Below, piece by piece: positions 1 through 9,102 of a DNA stretch of 64,000 bases. Position 1 is the stretch's first letter; every line of letters starts with the position of its first letter. Origin of the DNA: Jannaschia sp. M317. GTDB lineage: Bacteria > Pseudomonadota > Alphaproteobacteria > Rhodobacterales > Rhodobacteraceae. The notes below the pieces were generated by a model. It ran no database searches, was not told the DNA's origin, and was given only the letters and a program-made list of their open reading frames with translations. Location of the stretch: positions 2,075,001 to 2,139,000 of the forward strand of contig NZ_CP081155.1 of assembly GCF_025141175.1 (NCBI RefSeq), written 5' to 3'. The translations under genes were made by a program, and so were the position numbers.

Positions 1-896
1 GGCAGGTCCAGACCCATCAGGCCCGGCACTTCGGGATGATCGGCGAGGTATTCCAGCTCCGACCCGCCATCGCGGGCGATGCGGATGACGCGACCGCTGT
101 CGATGTCGATGCCGCAGGCCAGATTGCCAGCGCGCCAGAAGTTGTCGGCGATGTTGCGGCCCTGGGGCAGTTTGATCACGGCATGACGGACGCACGGCCC
201 GTTGTGCATCATGAAGATCGCGACGCGGACGGTGGCCAGTGCCGTTGCGTAGGGGGTGATCGCGGCGTGGTTGTGCACCTGCCGTTGCAGCAGGTAGGCG
301 CGGTCTCCGATTGCGTCGGCCACGAAACGGTCCCAGTCCGTCGCGGGGGCCCCGCTGCGGGTGACGCCATCGCGGTCGGCAGCGTCGATCCGGAAGGCCC
401 CGGCGCTGGACATGCCCGACAGGTCCTTGCCGAAAAGGCCCTTGCCGCCTTCGGCCAGGACGAGGTCGCGCAGCCCGTCGGCCGACGTGACCGAGGGCAG
501 GCCGGGGTGCAGGCGGGCGGACCGGTCGAAGACGGCCAATGTCTCCGGCACGGGCACGCCACCTGCCGCCAGGATCAGGCCGGCCAGCGTCTTTTCCTCG
601 GCCGCTGCGTTCCAACCGCGCGGGTTGACGGCATGGACCATGGGCCAGTGCAGCGCTTCGGACACGAAGGCTGCGCGATCATCGGCATCGAACCGGTCCG
701 CGTGGTGCAGACCGTAAAAGACGTATTCGGGAAGGGCGAGGCGACCGGGGCCGCGTTCCAGCTTCTTGAATTCCATCGTGACGTCCAGAACCGACCGGCC
801 CGAGGCCCGCGCGGCGTGGGACAGATAGTCCGAATTCGACAGGGTTACCGGTGTCGATGCCGCCATCTCGCGGTCAAAGGTGGTCTGCTGGGTCAT
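1..896 (-). CDS. Sugar-transfer-associated ATP-grasp protein (partial)
   Basis: Reading leftwards from an ATG at 896 gives an open frame of 298 codons that runs off the window edge, so the C-terminus is missing. The segment VIKLPQGRNIADNFWRAG, followed by a GIDIDSGRV-like stretch, resembles the conserved core of the sugar-transfer-associated ATP-grasp family, whose members often sit near polysaccharide or glycosyltransfer genes and are presumed to ligate or modify cell-surface sugars. The N-terminal 90 residues are mostly helical with no signal peptide, so it is probably cytoplasmic. The substrate cannot be read from sequence. Family assignment is by motif recollection; fairly confident that it is a real gene, less so of the exact role. 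Confidence 0.7.
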   Translation of the reverse strand, partial: MTQQTTFDREMAASTPVTLSNSDYLSHAARASGRSVLDVTMEFKKLERGPGRLALPEYVFYGLHHADRFDADDRAAFVSEALHWPMVHAVNPRGWNAAAEEKTLAGLILAAGGVPVPETLAVFDRSARLHPGLPSVTSADGLRDLVLAEGGKGLFGKDLSGMSSAGAFRIDAADRDGVTRSGAPATDWDRFVADAIGDRAYLLQRQVHNHAAITPYATALATVRVAIFMMHNGPCVRHAVIKLPQGRNIADNFWRAGNLACGIDIDSGRVIRIARDGGSELEYLADHPEVPGLMGLDL

Positions 897-1184
897 TGTT
901 CTGGCCTTGGGGTCACTGGTCACGATAGCGTTGGATTGAAGACAGTCTGGCGCGGGAATTGGGCATCAATATGGTCGGAAACTCTGGATTTTTGGTGAAT
1001 GTAACCTTGGCTGCGCGCGCTCTCTTGTGCCTGCCGGGGCGGACGGGCAAACTGCTGCAAGAGACGGGAACGAAACCCGCACATTGACGCGAAGCTCAGG
1101 CGTCCCCACCTGTATCGCCCAGAACGGAAGGTCCTCAGGCTGCCGCATCAGGGGCAGGGGACCTTTGCGAAAGGAAAGACAGAC

Positions 1185-3584
1185 ATGACAAGTTCCACCC
1201 ATCCCGTCCTGCCGTTGCGCGATATCGTGGTGTTCCCGCACATGATCGTCCCGCTGTTCGTCGGTCGGGAAAAATCGGTCCGGGCCCTCGAAGAGGTCAT
1301 GGGCGATGACAAGCAGATCCTGCTGTCGAGCCAGATGGACCCCGCCGTCGATGAACCCGAAGCGGAGGGCATTTACCGCGTGGGCGTGCTGGCCAACGTG
1401 CTGCAATTGCTGAAACTGCCCGATGGCACCGTCAAGGTCCTGGTCGAGGGGCGCAAGCGCGTGCAGATCACCGGGTTCGTCGAAAACTTTGAGTATTTCG
1501 AAGCCTCTGCCGAGATCCTGCCAGAGGAACGCGGCGACGAGGCGACCATCGAAGCGCTGATGAAATCCGTCGCAGACGAGTTCCAGCGCTACGCCAAGGT
1601 CAAAAAGAACATCCCCGAAGAGGCGATGGGAACCGTCGCCGAGGCCCATGACCCGGCCAAGCTGGTCGATCTGGTGTCCGGCCACCTGGGCATCGAGGTC
1701 GCGCAGAAGCAGGAGCTTCTGGAGATGCTGACCGTGTCCGATCGGCTGGAAAAGGTGTTCGGCATGATGCAGGGCGAGATGTCCGTCCTGCAGGTAGAGA
1801 AGCGCATCAAGTCGCGCGTCAAGTCGCAGATGGAAAAGACGCAGCGCGAATATTACCTGAATGAGCAGATGAAGGCCATTCAGAAGGAGCTGGGCGACGG
1901 CGAGGATGGCGAAGGCGAAGTGGCCGAGCTGGAAAAGCGCATCGCCGAGACGAAGCTGTCGAAAGAGGCCCGCGACAAGGCCGAAGGCGAGCTGAAGAAG
2001 CTCAAGAACATGTCGCCGATGTCCGCCGAGGCGACCGTCGTGCGCAACTATCTCGACTGGATGCTGTCGATCCCGTGGGGCACCAGGTCGCGCGTCAAGA
2101 AGGACATTAACAAAGCCCAGCAAGTCCTTGATAAGGATCACTATGGCCTGGAAAAGGTCAAGGAACGGATCGTCGAGTATCTGGCCGTTCAGGCCCGGTC
2201 TGCCAAGTTGAAGGGGCCGATCCTGTGCCTTGTCGGCCCGCCGGGCGTGGGTAAGACCAGCCTGGGCAAATCGGTTGCCAAGGCCACGGGGCGCGAATTC
2301 ATTCGCATCAGCCTCGGCGGCGTGCGCGACGAGTCCGAGATCCGCGGCCACCGCCGGACCTACATCGGGTCCATGCCGGGCAAGATCATCCAGGCGCTGA
2401 AAAAGGCCAAGACGACGAACCCGCTGATCCTGCTCGATGAGATCGACAAGATGGGTCAGGACATGCGCGGCGATCCTGCCTCGGCCATGCTGGAGGTTCT
2501 GGATCCCGAGCAGAACAGCACCTTCGTCGATCACTATCTGGAGGTCGAATACGACCTGTCGGACGTGATGTTCCTGACGACCTCGAACTCCTACAACATG
2601 CCCGGCCCGCTTCTGGACCGGATGGAGATCATTCCGCTTGCCGGTTACACGGAGGAGGAAAAGGTCGAGATTGCCAAGGCGCATCTGCTGCCCAAACAGG
2701 TCAAGAACCACGGCCTGCGCAAGGGCGAGTTCGAGATCTCCGACGGGGCGCTGACCGCCATGGTGCGCGTCTACACCCGCGAGGCGGGCGTGCGAAACCT
2801 GGAGCGGGAAATCGCCAAGGTCGCGCGCAAGGCCGTCACCCGGATCGTCGGCAAGAAGGAAAAGGCGATCTCCGTCACCGAGGACAACCTCGATGATTAC
2901 CTGGGTGTGAAGAAATACCGCTACGGCCTGGCGGAGATGGAGGATCAGGTCGGTGTCGTCACCGGCCTGGCCTACACCAGCGTGGGCGGCGATCTTTTGC
3001 ACATCGAGGCGATCAAGCTGCCGGGCAAGGGCCGCATGAAGACCACCGGCAAGCTGGGCGATGTCATGAAGGAGTCGATCGACGCCGCCTCCAGCTATGT
3101 TCGCAGCATCGCGCCCGAGATCGGGGTGAAACCGCCCAAGTTCGACACGATGGACATCCACGTCCACGTGCCCGACGGGGCCACACCCAAGGACGGGCCG
3201 TCTGCGGGTCTGGCGATGGTCACTTCGATCGTCTCGGCGCTGACCGGCATTCCGGTGCGCCGGGATCTGGCGATGACCGGTGAGGTCAGCCTGCGCGGCA
3301 ACGCCATGCCCATTGGCGGGCTCAAGGAAAAGCTGCTGGCTGCGCTGCGCGGGGGGATCAAGACCGTTCTCATCCCCGAAGAGAACGAGAAGGATCTGGC
3401 CGAGCTGCCTGACAGCGTGAAGGAAGGCCTGGAAATCGTACCGGTCAAGCATGTGTCCGAGGTTCTGGACCGTGCGTTGGTGGCGCGGCCGGAAGGCATC
3501 GAATGGGACGAAGCCGCCGAAGAGGCCGCCGCCCTTGCTGCCCGCGCGGCAGGGCAGGGTGCGGCGGGGGCTGTCGCCCACTGA
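1185..3584 (+). CDS. lon: ATP-dependent Lon protease
   Basis: 799 residues, the usual length for bacterial LonA. It degrades misfolded and regulatory proteins in the cytoplasm as a hexamer. The N-terminal substrate-binding domain is followed by the AAA+ module with Walker A GPPGVGKT at 351-358 and Walker B LLDEIDK. The C-terminal protease domain has the catalytic Ser673 in PKDGPSAG and Lys716 in GGLKEK, giving the Ser-Lys dyad. The start follows an AAGGAAAG ribosome-binding site at 1171-1178. It is a single-gene unit ending at a strong hairpin shared with the convergent glutaminase gene. No convincing heat-shock promoter could be picked out in the 288 bp upstream. Confidence 0.98.
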   Translation: MTSSTHPVLPLRDIVVFPHMIVPLFVGREKSVRALEEVMGDDKQILLSSQMDPAVDEPEAEGIYRVGVLANVLQLLKLPDGTVKVLVEGRKRVQITGFVENFEYFEASAEILPEERGDEATIEALMKSVADEFQRYAKVKKNIPEEAMGTVAEAHDPAKLVDLVSGHLGIEVAQKQELLEMLTVSDRLEKVFGMMQGEMSVLQVEKRIKSRVKSQMEKTQREYYLNEQMKAIQKELGDGEDGEGEVAELEKRIAETKLSKEARDKAEGELKKLKNMSPMSAEATVVRNYLDWMLSIPWGTRSRVKKDINKAQQVLDKDHYGLEKVKERIVEYLAVQARSAKLKGPILCLVGPPGVGKTSLGKSVAKATGREFIRISLGGVRDESEIRGHRRTYIGSMPGKIIQALKKAKTTNPLILLDEIDKMGQDMRGDPASAMLEVLDPEQNSTFVDHYLEVEYDLSDVMFLTTSNSYNMPGPLLDRMEIIPLAGYTEEEKVEIAKAHLLPKQVKNHGLRKGEFEISDGALTAMVRVYTREAGVRNLEREIAKVARKAVTRIVGKKEKAISVTEDNLDDYLGVKKYRYGLAEMEDQVGVVTGLAYTSVGGDLLHIEAIKLPGKGRMKTTGKLGDVMKESIDAASSYVRSIAPEIGVKPPKFDTMDIHVHVPDGATPKDGPSAGLAMVTSIVSALTGIPVRRDLAMTGEVSLRGNAMPIGGLKEKLLAALRGGIKTVLIPEENEKDLAELPDSVKEGLEIVPVKHVSEVLDRALVARPEGIEWDEAAEEAAALAARAAGQGAAGAVAH

Positions 3585-3602
3585 CGTCCGACACAGTATG
3601 GC

Positions 3603-3628
3603 AAAGGGCCCCTTCGGGGGCCCTTTTT
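3603..3628. terminator. Bidirectional terminator between lon and glsA
   Basis: A perfect 10-bp stem (AAAGGGCCCC with GGGGCCCTTT) closes a TTCG tetraloop and is followed by TTTTT on the plus strand. Three A residues open the 5' side, so the minus strand also reads a short T run. It lies 18 bp after the lon stop, and its T tract touches the glsA stop codon at 3628-3630, so one hairpin can serve both convergent genes. Confidence 0.9.
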
Positions 3629-4539
3629 CATTGGAAGACGGACCACCCGGTTTTTGCTGCAAGCTGCATCATGGCGCGCGTGCCCAGCTGCGAATTCCCA
3701 TTGGCGTTCAGCCCCGGCGACCAGACCGCGATCGAGGCACGACCGGGTGCGATGACCAGGATGCCGCCGCCGACCCCGCTTTTGCCCGGCAAACCAACGT
3801 GAAAGGCGAAGTCGCCCGAAGCGTCATAGTGCCCACAGGTCAACATCAACGCCAGGATCCGTTGCATCCGTGCCGGGGCCAGCATGGTCGGACCCGAGGC
3901 ACCGCCCATCAGGAACCGCCCCGCGAGCGCCATCTGACGACACGACATCTCGACGGCGCATTGGTGGAAATAGGTCCAGCACGTCTGAGCGGGATCGTTG
4001 TGGATATTGCCGTGGGCCGCCATGAATTCGGCCAGGGCGCGGTTGCGGTGGCCCGTCGCCTCCTCTGACGCGGCAACGCGTTTGTTGATGTGGATATCGT
4101 CGTCATCTGCGGCATGGCGCAGAAAGCGGAGAAGTTCGGCCAGAACTTCGGACCGAACGCGCGCCTCCAGCAGGCTGTCGGTGACCACCAGCGCGCCCGC
4201 GTTGATGAAGGGGTTGCGGGGGATGCCCGCCTCGCGTTCCAACTGGGTGATGGAGTTGAAGGCATTGCCCGACGGTTCTCGACCGACGCGGTGCCAAAGC
4301 TGATCGCCCAACCGGCCAAGCGCCAGCGCCAAGGTGAACGCCTTGGAGATCGACTGGATCGAGAACGGCACATCGGCGTCGCCCGCGCTAAGCAGTTGGC
4401 CGTCGGCGGTGGCCACGGCGATGGCGAATTGCGTCGGGTCTACGCAGGCCAGCTCCGGGATGTAGCCGGCCACGCGACCTCGATCCTGTGTCGCGGCCAT
4501 GTCGGCTGCGATCCGGTCGAGAATTTCCTGTAGGTCCAT
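3628..4539 (-). CDS. glsA: Glutaminase A
   Basis: 303 residues, typical for the beta-lactamase-fold glutaminase family that hydrolyses L-glutamine to glutamate and ammonia in the cytoplasm. The catalytic Ser-x-x-Lys is visible as SISK (Ser63, Lys66). Downstream motifs such as NPFINAGA and the glycine-rich KSGVGGG near the C-terminus are characteristic. A longer in-frame start exists 23 codons upstream. The ATG at 4539 is preferred because it is preceded by GGAGG at proper spacing and gives the usual family length. The gene stands alone and converges on lon. Confidence 0.95.
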   Translation of the reverse strand: MDLQEILDRIAADMAATQDRGRVAGYIPELACVDPTQFAIAVATADGQLLSAGDADVPFSIQSISKAFTLALALGRLGDQLWHRVGREPSGNAFNSITQLEREAGIPRNPFINAGALVVTDSLLEARVRSEVLAELLRFLRHAADDDDIHINKRVAASEEATGHRNRALAEFMAAHGNIHNDPAQTCWTYFHQCAVEMSCRQMALAGRFLMGGASGPTMLAPARMQRILALMLTCGHYDASGDFAFHVGLPGKSGVGGGILVIAPGRASIAVWSPGLNANGNSQLGTRAMMQLAAKTGWSVFQ

Positions 4540-4768
4540 GGAGCGGGCCTCCGACGATGGGTCGGCGGCACTTGGCGGCGGGCAGGCGGGTCTGTCAATG
4601 CCGGGCACGATCGTCGACCGATCCGGGTGCGAGTCGTTTTCGGCGCACGCCCGAACCCGGCCAAGATTGTGCCGGACCTAGACGACGTGCGGTTCCAGCC
4701 CAGTCGCGGTGCAGTCGACGCTTGTGACCCTGGTCAGAAGCGTGACGACCGCAGCGGGGTGGGGGACT

Positions 4769-4980
4769 TCAACGTCGTGGGCCATACTCCTTCCCGCTGG
4801 AAACGGCGGCGGCGATCACGATCAGGGCAGGCAGCTGAACGATCACGTCCCGGTAGAGGAGGAGGTATCGACCACGATCTCGACAGGGTCCACCGAAGAC
4901 GGGCTGAGGCCATCTGTAAAAACAGGGGGCAGGGCGCCAAGGGTCAGTGCTGTCGATGAGATCAGAATGCGTTTCCTGAG
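4769..4980 (-). pseudogene. Decayed tandem copy of the small SSSAG membrane protein
   Basis: Reading leftwards from about 4980, the residues RKRILISSTALTLGALPP, then TDGLS and VDPVEIVVDTSSSTG, align with the intact gene at 5162-5347 (MKRSLVLSAALLVAALGP, ADGLT, PDPVVIVEDTSSSAG). A frame change just after the SSSTG region is needed to continue into a hydrophobic VQLPALIVIAAAV tail ending at 4769. The aligned start codon is CTC, not ATG, although an AGGAGG remains upstream at 4984-4989. Lost start plus frameshift indicate a relic of a tandem duplication. A longer frame from an ATG at 5040 could still make a truncated product. Confidence 0.7.
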
Positions 4981-5072
4981 GTCCTCCTGGTTCGGCCTGG
5001 TGGCTGATGTCAGGATGCCCGAAGGTTCCAGCGACGCCAACGTTGGCGGGCTTGCGGGGGATGGGTAAGAAA

Positions 5073-5096
5073 CCCGCCAAAGGGGCCTTTGGCGGG
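5073..5096 (-). terminator. Terminator downstream of the 61-residue gene
   Basis: CCCGCCAAAG and CTTTGGCGGG form a perfect 10-bp stem with a 4-nt loop. Read on the minus strand it is followed by TTTCTT. It lies 65 bp past the stop of the small gene at 5162-5347 and separates it from the decayed copy. Confidence 0.75.
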
Positions 5097-5161
5097 CAAT
5101 CGTTCTGATCAGATTGGGAGCTTTAACGGCGAAGTTGCCGGGGTATCGCGCCGTCTGGTCG

Positions 5162-5347
5162 TCAGTTCGGAACCGTGGCTGCCATGAAGATAAGGGCCAG
5201 GATCGGCACGAGCAGGCCGCCGGCGCTGGACGATGTATCCTCGACGATCACAACCGGGTCGGGCGGCGGCGGGGTCAGGCCATCCGCTGCCGCGGGGCCC
5301 AGGGCTGCCACCAAAAGGGCGGCGGACAGAACGAGGGAACGCTTCAT
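5162..5347 (-). CDS. Small secreted or membrane protein with SSSAG motif
   Basis: 61 residues. An N-terminal signal-like segment (MKRSLVLSAALLVAALGPAA) is followed by a short proline-rich linker, an acidic VIVEDTSSSAG stretch and a C-terminal hydrophobic segment (LLVPILALIFMAA). Small proteins of this architecture recur in Rhodobacteraceae, but no function is known to me. The start has AGGAG five bases upstream. It is monocistronic, with its own terminator downstream, and is the intact member of a tandem pair whose second copy has decayed. It probably sits in or across the inner membrane or in the periplasm. Confidence 0.75.
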   Translation of the reverse strand: MKRSLVLSAALLVAALGPAAADGLTPPPPDPVVIVEDTSSSAGGLLVPILALIFMAATVPN

Positions 5348-5497
5348 GATAACTCCTGGCAGTCCGTTCGAGGTCGCTCGAAGCTGACTGTTCGGGACGA
5401 CCGAGTCAATGATGCGGGCCAGCTTTGCGACGGGCGAATGCGGGTGTCCAAGCCCCCTTGAACCCCTCGCGGTCCTTGTCTAAAGACCCGGCAGGAT

Positions 5498-5572
5498 GGG
5501 TGATTAGCTCAGTGGTAGAGCGCTTCGTTCACATCGAAGATGTCAGGGGTTCAAATCCCTTATCACCCACCA
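5498..5572 (+). tRNA. tRNA-Val (CAC anticodon)
   Basis: A cloverleaf can be drawn: acceptor stem GGGTGAT with ATCACCC, anticodon stem CTTCG/CGAAG around TTCACAT (anticodon CAC at 5530-5532), T arm GGGGTTCAAATCCC, and an encoded CCA at 5570-5572. Confidence 0.97.
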
Positions 5573-5591
5573 TTCCCCTTTCGGGGTGTCG

Positions 5592-5618
5592 GCCCCTTCG
5601 ATTTCGAGGGGGCTTTTT
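5592..5618 (+). terminator. Terminator after tRNA-Val(CAC)
   Basis: GCCCCTTCG pairs with CGAGGGGGC (one G-T pair) to form a hairpin directly followed by TTTTT, 20 bp after the tRNA. It ends 27 bp before the phosphatase start, so that gene may depend on readthrough or on its own promoter. Confidence 0.8.
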
Positions 5619-5644
5619 GCTGCCGGATCAGGTGAGGTAACGCG

Positions 5645-6166
5645 ATGCCGCCGCTTTTCTTGCTGCGTCATGGTCAGACGGTCTGGAACCGGGAAGGCCG
5701 GATGCAGGGCCGACTGGACAGCCCGCTGACCCCCTTGGGACAGGTACAGGCCGCACGACAGGGCGCGATCCTGCGGGCCAACGGCGCGGCCTTTCCAGCG
5801 CGCACCAGTCCCAGAGGCCGCGCGCGAACGACCGCCGCCCTGGCGGGGCTGGCCCCCAAGATCGACGACCGGCTGGCCGAGATTTCCATGGGCGACTGGG
5901 AGGGGACGACACAGGCGCGGCATGCGCCCGGCGTGTCGTGGAAATTCGCCGCGCCGGGGGGCGAGACGCAGGCCGCCCTGCTGAACCGGATCGACGCCTT
6001 TCTGGACAGTTTGTCGGGGCCGACGATCGTTGTCACCCACGGTGTCATCCTGATCGCGCTGGAAGCCGTGCTGACCGGGCGCGCGTTGGAGGATTGGGAC
6101 TGGATGCACGATCCGCAGGGCGTTGTCCTGGTCGTGGACGCCGGCGAGTCCCGAATCCTGCGATAG
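5645..6166 (+). CDS. Histidine phosphatase family protein
   Basis: 173 residues, one compact histidine-phosphatase (phosphoglycerate mutase-like) domain. The phosphoenzyme motif LLRHGQT carries His9, the second catalytic histidine is His132 in VVTHG, and the acidic residue is near Glu79. Family members dephosphorylate small metabolites such as phosphosugars or nucleosides; this size is shorter than true phosphoglycerate mutase, so a small phosphatase of the CobC/PhoE kind is more likely. It is flanked by two valine tRNAs on the same strand and is not part of an obvious operon. The substrate is unknown. Confidence 0.88.
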   Translation: MPPLFLLRHGQTVWNREGRMQGRLDSPLTPLGQVQAARQGAILRANGAAFPARTSPRGRARTTAALAGLAPKIDDRLAEISMGDWEGTTQARHAPGVSWKFAAPGGETQAALLNRIDAFLDSLSGPTIVVTHGVILIALEAVLTGRALEDWDWMHDPQGVVLVVDAGESRILR

Positions 6167-6206
6167 GCTTGCGGGCACATCGACCCTGCGGTAGGAGGCC
6201 CGCGCA

Positions 6207-6282
<76 letters not shown>

Positions 6283-6294
6283 TTCCACCGCAAG

Positions 6295-6777
6295 TCAGCC
6301 TTCGAAGACCGCGCCGTCCATCGTCTCGAATGTGGTTGTGAATTTCGCGGGCAGGGCGCGCATGGTGACGAAATCCTGCTCCATCAGGCAGATCACCGCG
6401 TGCGACGTGGCGCAAAGCGTACCATCGCGCCACACACCGTATTCCATCGTGAAGGACCGCCGCCGAAATGCGCGTGTGCGACCGGCGACGACATAGCTGT
6501 CCTCGATATAGAGCGGGGCGCGATAATCGATGCCGACCTGTTTGAGCACGACGATGGGTTTGTCGTCGGGATCGCTGTAGTCGCCCAATCCGCGCGCCTT
6601 GAAGTAGGCGATCCGAAAGGTTTCGAACCAGCTGAGATAACGGGCGTTGTTGACGTGGTTGAAGGCGTCCAACTCGCTGAAGGTCACCTTGTTGGCGAGG
6701 CCGAGCGCGTAGGGCGCGGGCACGCCAGCGTCGCGCAGCGCCGTGCCTTCCAGGGGGATCAGGAAGGGCAGGGTCAT
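6295..6777 (-). CDS. Acyl-CoA thioesterase, 4HBT hot-dog family
   Basis: 160 residues with a single hot-dog thioesterase domain. The active-site segment LDAFNHVNNARYLSWFE (Asp37, His41, Asn43) is characteristic of the 4-hydroxybenzoyl-CoA/YbgC-like group, which hydrolyses acyl-CoA thioesters in the cytoplasm. The C-terminal 40 residues are less conserved. It ends 12 bp from tRNA-Val on the opposite strand and starts 46 bp downstream of tRNA-Gly on the same strand, so it may share that tRNA's transcript. The acyl substrate is not determinable. Confidence 0.88.
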   Translation of the reverse strand: MTLPFLIPLEGTALRDAGVPAPYALGLANKVTFSELDAFNHVNNARYLSWFETFRIAYFKARGLGDYSDPDDKPIVVLKQVGIDYRAPLYIEDSYVVAGRTRAFRRRSFTMEYGVWRDGTLCATSHAVICLMEQDFVTMRALPAKFTTTFETMDGAVFEG

Positions 6778-6823
6778 GGTGTGAAATCCGTAAAGTTACG
6801 TGCCGTAGGGCGTTGGTAGCCTT

Positions 6824-6897
6824 TGGAGCGGGTAACGGGAATTGAACCCGTAACTTAAGCTTGGGAAGCTCGCGTGATACCTTTTCACCATACCCGC
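6824..6897 (-). tRNA. tRNA-Gly (CCC anticodon)
   Basis: On the minus strand the acceptor arms GCGGGTA and TACCCGC pair, the anticodon loop is TTCCCAA (anticodon CCC), the T arm reads ACGGGTTCAATTCCCGT, and CCA is encoded at 6824-6826. Confidence 0.95.
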
Positions 6898-7343
6898 AGC
6901 GCACCTTTCGGCGGCTCGCGCGGGTGATGCCACAGGGCGCGGGTGACCTCAAGGGCGAACCGTCAGGCGGCTGGCTCTGACTTGCGGCGTAGGCCACCCT
7001 CCGGAGGTCCGTGACGCCCTAGTGCGGGGCGGGCCCATGATAGCAGCGTTGGGCGTCGACTTGGGCCTCATGGCGCCCAAGACAACGGACTATCCCGCAG
7101 CAATACGGATCGCAGGCCATTCGTGCGAGGCGGGAGCGGAGCGGATCATACGCCGACGTTTCCGCTCTCCTGGTCATCTCGCGCGACGGCGTCGGACCTG
7201 TCCTGCGCCATCGAGCGCGTCAGGCGAGGCGGGGTCGCCCGCCGCCTCTTTGGACAGGGAGATCATGGCAACATGACTGCTTGGCGGAAAACGAGGGGTC
7301 TTTGTCCTAACGGTCAACTGGCCAAAGGCGCTATTGTCAGAAC
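6898..7343. other. Intergenic stretch with no recognisable gene
   Basis: 446 bp between the divergent tRNA-Gly and the GlxA-type regulator. Short frames exist on both strands, but their products are arginine-rich and low-complexity and look non-coding. I saw no RNA family core (RNase P, SRP, 6S or tmRNA motifs). Presumably it holds the tRNA promoter and that of the regulator. Confidence 0.6.
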
Positions 7344-8366
7344 ATGGCACGCAACAAGCATCATAAGAAATTACCGGGGCCTAGGCGCGTTCTCATGGTC
7401 GCCTATCCCGGTGCTCACAACCTCGACGTGGTGGGACCGCTCGAGATACTTGCGACGACAGCCCATTTCGCGGCTGACAACATCCGTCCCTACGACATCG
7501 CCATCGTTGCAGAGAAAGCCGGACCCATCGAGGCAAGCTCTGGCCTGACGATCACCGCCGCGTTGTCGTTCGAGGATGTGTTGGGCGGAGTTGGAGAGAT
7601 CGACACCCTGATGATTGCGGGGGGGCATGGCAGTTCGTCGGCCATGAAAGACCGGGTCCTGGTCGAATTCCTGCGCGCCGCTGCACCACGGACACGGCGC
7701 ATCGCGTCGATCTGCACCGGGGCGCTTGTGCTTGCCGAGGCTGGCCTGCTGGACGGCAGGCGTGCCAGCACGCATTGGTTCTGGTGCCCGAAGATGGAAA
7801 CCGATTACCCGGCGGTCGAGGTGGACCGGGACGCGATCTTCGTGCGCGACGGGAATGTCTGGACCTCGGCCGGTGTGACCTCGGGGATGGACCTGGCCCT
7901 TGCGCTGGTCGAGGACGACCTGGGTCATGAGGCCGCCCTTCAGGTCGCCCGCTTCAGCGTCATGTACATGATGCGGCCGGGCGGTCAGTCGCAGTTCAGT
8001 GCGCATCTTGTCGCGCAACGCGCCGAGGACCCGGCGATCAACGCGACGCTGGAATTCATCCTGGGCAATCCCGGCCACCCGCTGACGGTCACCGGGCTGG
8101 CCGCGCAAGTCGGTCTGTCCGAGCGGACCTTTGCGCGCCGTTTCAAGGATGAAACCGGTATGACCCCGGCGGCCTACGTCGAAACCGCCCGGATCCAGGC
8201 GGCGCGGGTCGCCCTGGAGACGACATCCCGTGGCGTCGAGCTGATCGCGATGGAAACGGGTTTTCAGAACGGTGAACGGATGCGCCGGGCCTTTCAGCGG
8301 CAATTGGGCGTATCCGCGTCAGAGTATCGCGACCGGTTTCGCGGATCGCACGAGGCGCAGCCGTAG
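7344..8366 (+). CDS. GlxA-type AraC family transcriptional regulator
   Basis: 340 residues in two domains. Residues ~15-185 form a DJ-1/PfpI-like amidotransferase fold with the cysteine elbow in SICTGALVLAEAG, which in this family acts as a sensor rather than an enzyme. Residues ~235-335 contain the double helix-turn-helix AraC module (LSERTFARRFKDETGMTPA and the downstream RMRRAFQRQLGVS helix). Such regulators often control catabolism of amino compounds such as choline-, carnitine- or arginine-derived molecules. No obvious target operon is adjacent; the genes downstream are a lipoprotein and an SDR protein. DNA-binding cytoplasmic regulator; the inducer is unknown. Confidence 0.92.
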   Translation: MARNKHHKKLPGPRRVLMVAYPGAHNLDVVGPLEILATTAHFAADNIRPYDIAIVAEKAGPIEASSGLTITAALSFEDVLGGVGEIDTLMIAGGHGSSSAMKDRVLVEFLRAAAPRTRRIASICTGALVLAEAGLLDGRRASTHWFWCPKMETDYPAVEVDRDAIFVRDGNVWTSAGVTSGMDLALALVEDDLGHEAALQVARFSVMYMMRPGGQSQFSAHLVAQRAEDPAINATLEFILGNPGHPLTVTGLAAQVGLSERTFARRFKDETGMTPAAYVETARIQAARVALETTSRGVELIAMETGFQNGERMRRAFQRQLGVSASEYRDRFRGSHEAQP

Positions 8367-8481
8367 ATCCGGGACGGTCCCGCCAAGCCCGGCTGACTGA
8401 TAGACCGAAAACCACCAACGACACCAAGACCGCGCAGATCGCGTTTGCGCGCCGCTGCCCCTCGTTCATCAGGATATACTC

Positions 8482-8847
8482 ATGAAAATCGCAAAATTCG
8501 CTCTCTGCCTTTTGCTCGTTCTTGTCGCGGCCTGTGACGACAGCGGTGCAGACTATGGCCCGATTCTGGACGGCCCGCCCACGCCCGCCTTTCGGGCCGA
8601 CCTCGCCGCCTGTCAGTCCCTTGCCCGCAATCAGCGCCAATTCGACCAGGAGACCGCGGGCGCCGCGGTCCTGGGGGCCGGTGCGGGGGCGCTGCTCGGT
8701 GCTGCGGATGACGATGCGGAGGCGGCGGGCGGGGCAATCGTGGGGGCGCTGGCCGGAGGGGTCGCAGGTGCCGTCACTGCGCGCGAGCGGCGGGAAGCCA
8801 TCGTCGTGGAATGCGTGCGCGGGCGCGGGCACCGCGTGGTCGGCTGA
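8482..8847 (+). CDS. Glycine-zipper lipoprotein
   Basis: 121 residues. A lipoprotein signal peptide ends in LVLVAAC (predicted lipidated Cys18), so the protein should be membrane-anchored in the envelope. Residues ~55-95 are glycine/alanine-rich with spaced glycines (AAVLGAGAGALLG and GAIVGALAGGVAGA), the glycine-zipper pattern of small envelope proteins. A C-terminal RGRGHRVV tail follows. No enzymatic motif is present. It is the first small gene after the GlxA-type regulator, with 115 bp between them. Confidence 0.85.
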   Translation: MKIAKFALCLLLVLVAACDDSGADYGPILDGPPTPAFRADLAACQSLARNQRQFDQETAGAAVLGAGAGALLGAADDDAEAAGGAIVGALAGGVAGAVTARERREAIVVECVRGRGHRVVG

Positions 8848-8883
8848 CCGGCTTCAACCGAAAACATCGAAAAGGATGATCCA

Positions 8884-9084
8884 ATGCACACTGTCCTGCG
8901 GCGCCGTCACAGCCACCTTGCCGATATCATCTCGCTGTTCGAACTGGCGTTCAGATCCTGCTCACTTGGCCCTGCCACGCCCCGAACCCCGACCTCGACG
9001 CTGCTGAGGCGTGATCTCGACCTGCCAGGGATCGAGAACGATCCAACATCGCCTGCGACCCTGCATCGCCGAAATTGCAACTGA
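8884..9084 (+). CDS. Small hypothetical protein, possibly DUF1127-like
   Basis: 66 residues, preceded by AAAAGGATGATCCA, which contains a usable AGGA. The N-terminus is basic with a short amphipathic stretch (LADIISLFELAF) and the middle reads STLLRRDLDLPG, reminiscent of the C-terminal LLxDIGL signature of DUF1127 proteins, but the match is loose. The tail is low complexity. It lies in the same direction between the lipoprotein and SDR genes. It may equally be a spurious frame. Confidence 0.35.
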   Translation: MHTVLRRRHSHLADIISLFELAFRSCSLGPATPRTPTSTLLRRDLDLPGIENDPTSPATLHRRNCN

Positions 9085-9102
9085 TCGAGCAGGACGAAAA
9101 CC

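Noticed and set aside
1084..1116. TTGACG and TGTATC upstream of lon as a promoter
   Set aside because: The spacer would be 21 bp, too long for a standard sigma-70 promoter.
966..3662. Long open frame of about 900 codons on the minus strand opposite lon
   Set aside because: It mirrors the lon coding frame; the product is His/Leu/Gln-rich with no domain, as expected for antisense of a high-GC gene.
7022..7276. 84-codon plus-strand frame before the GlxA-type regulator
   Set aside because: Arginine-rich low-complexity product, no ribosome-binding site, no similarity recognised.
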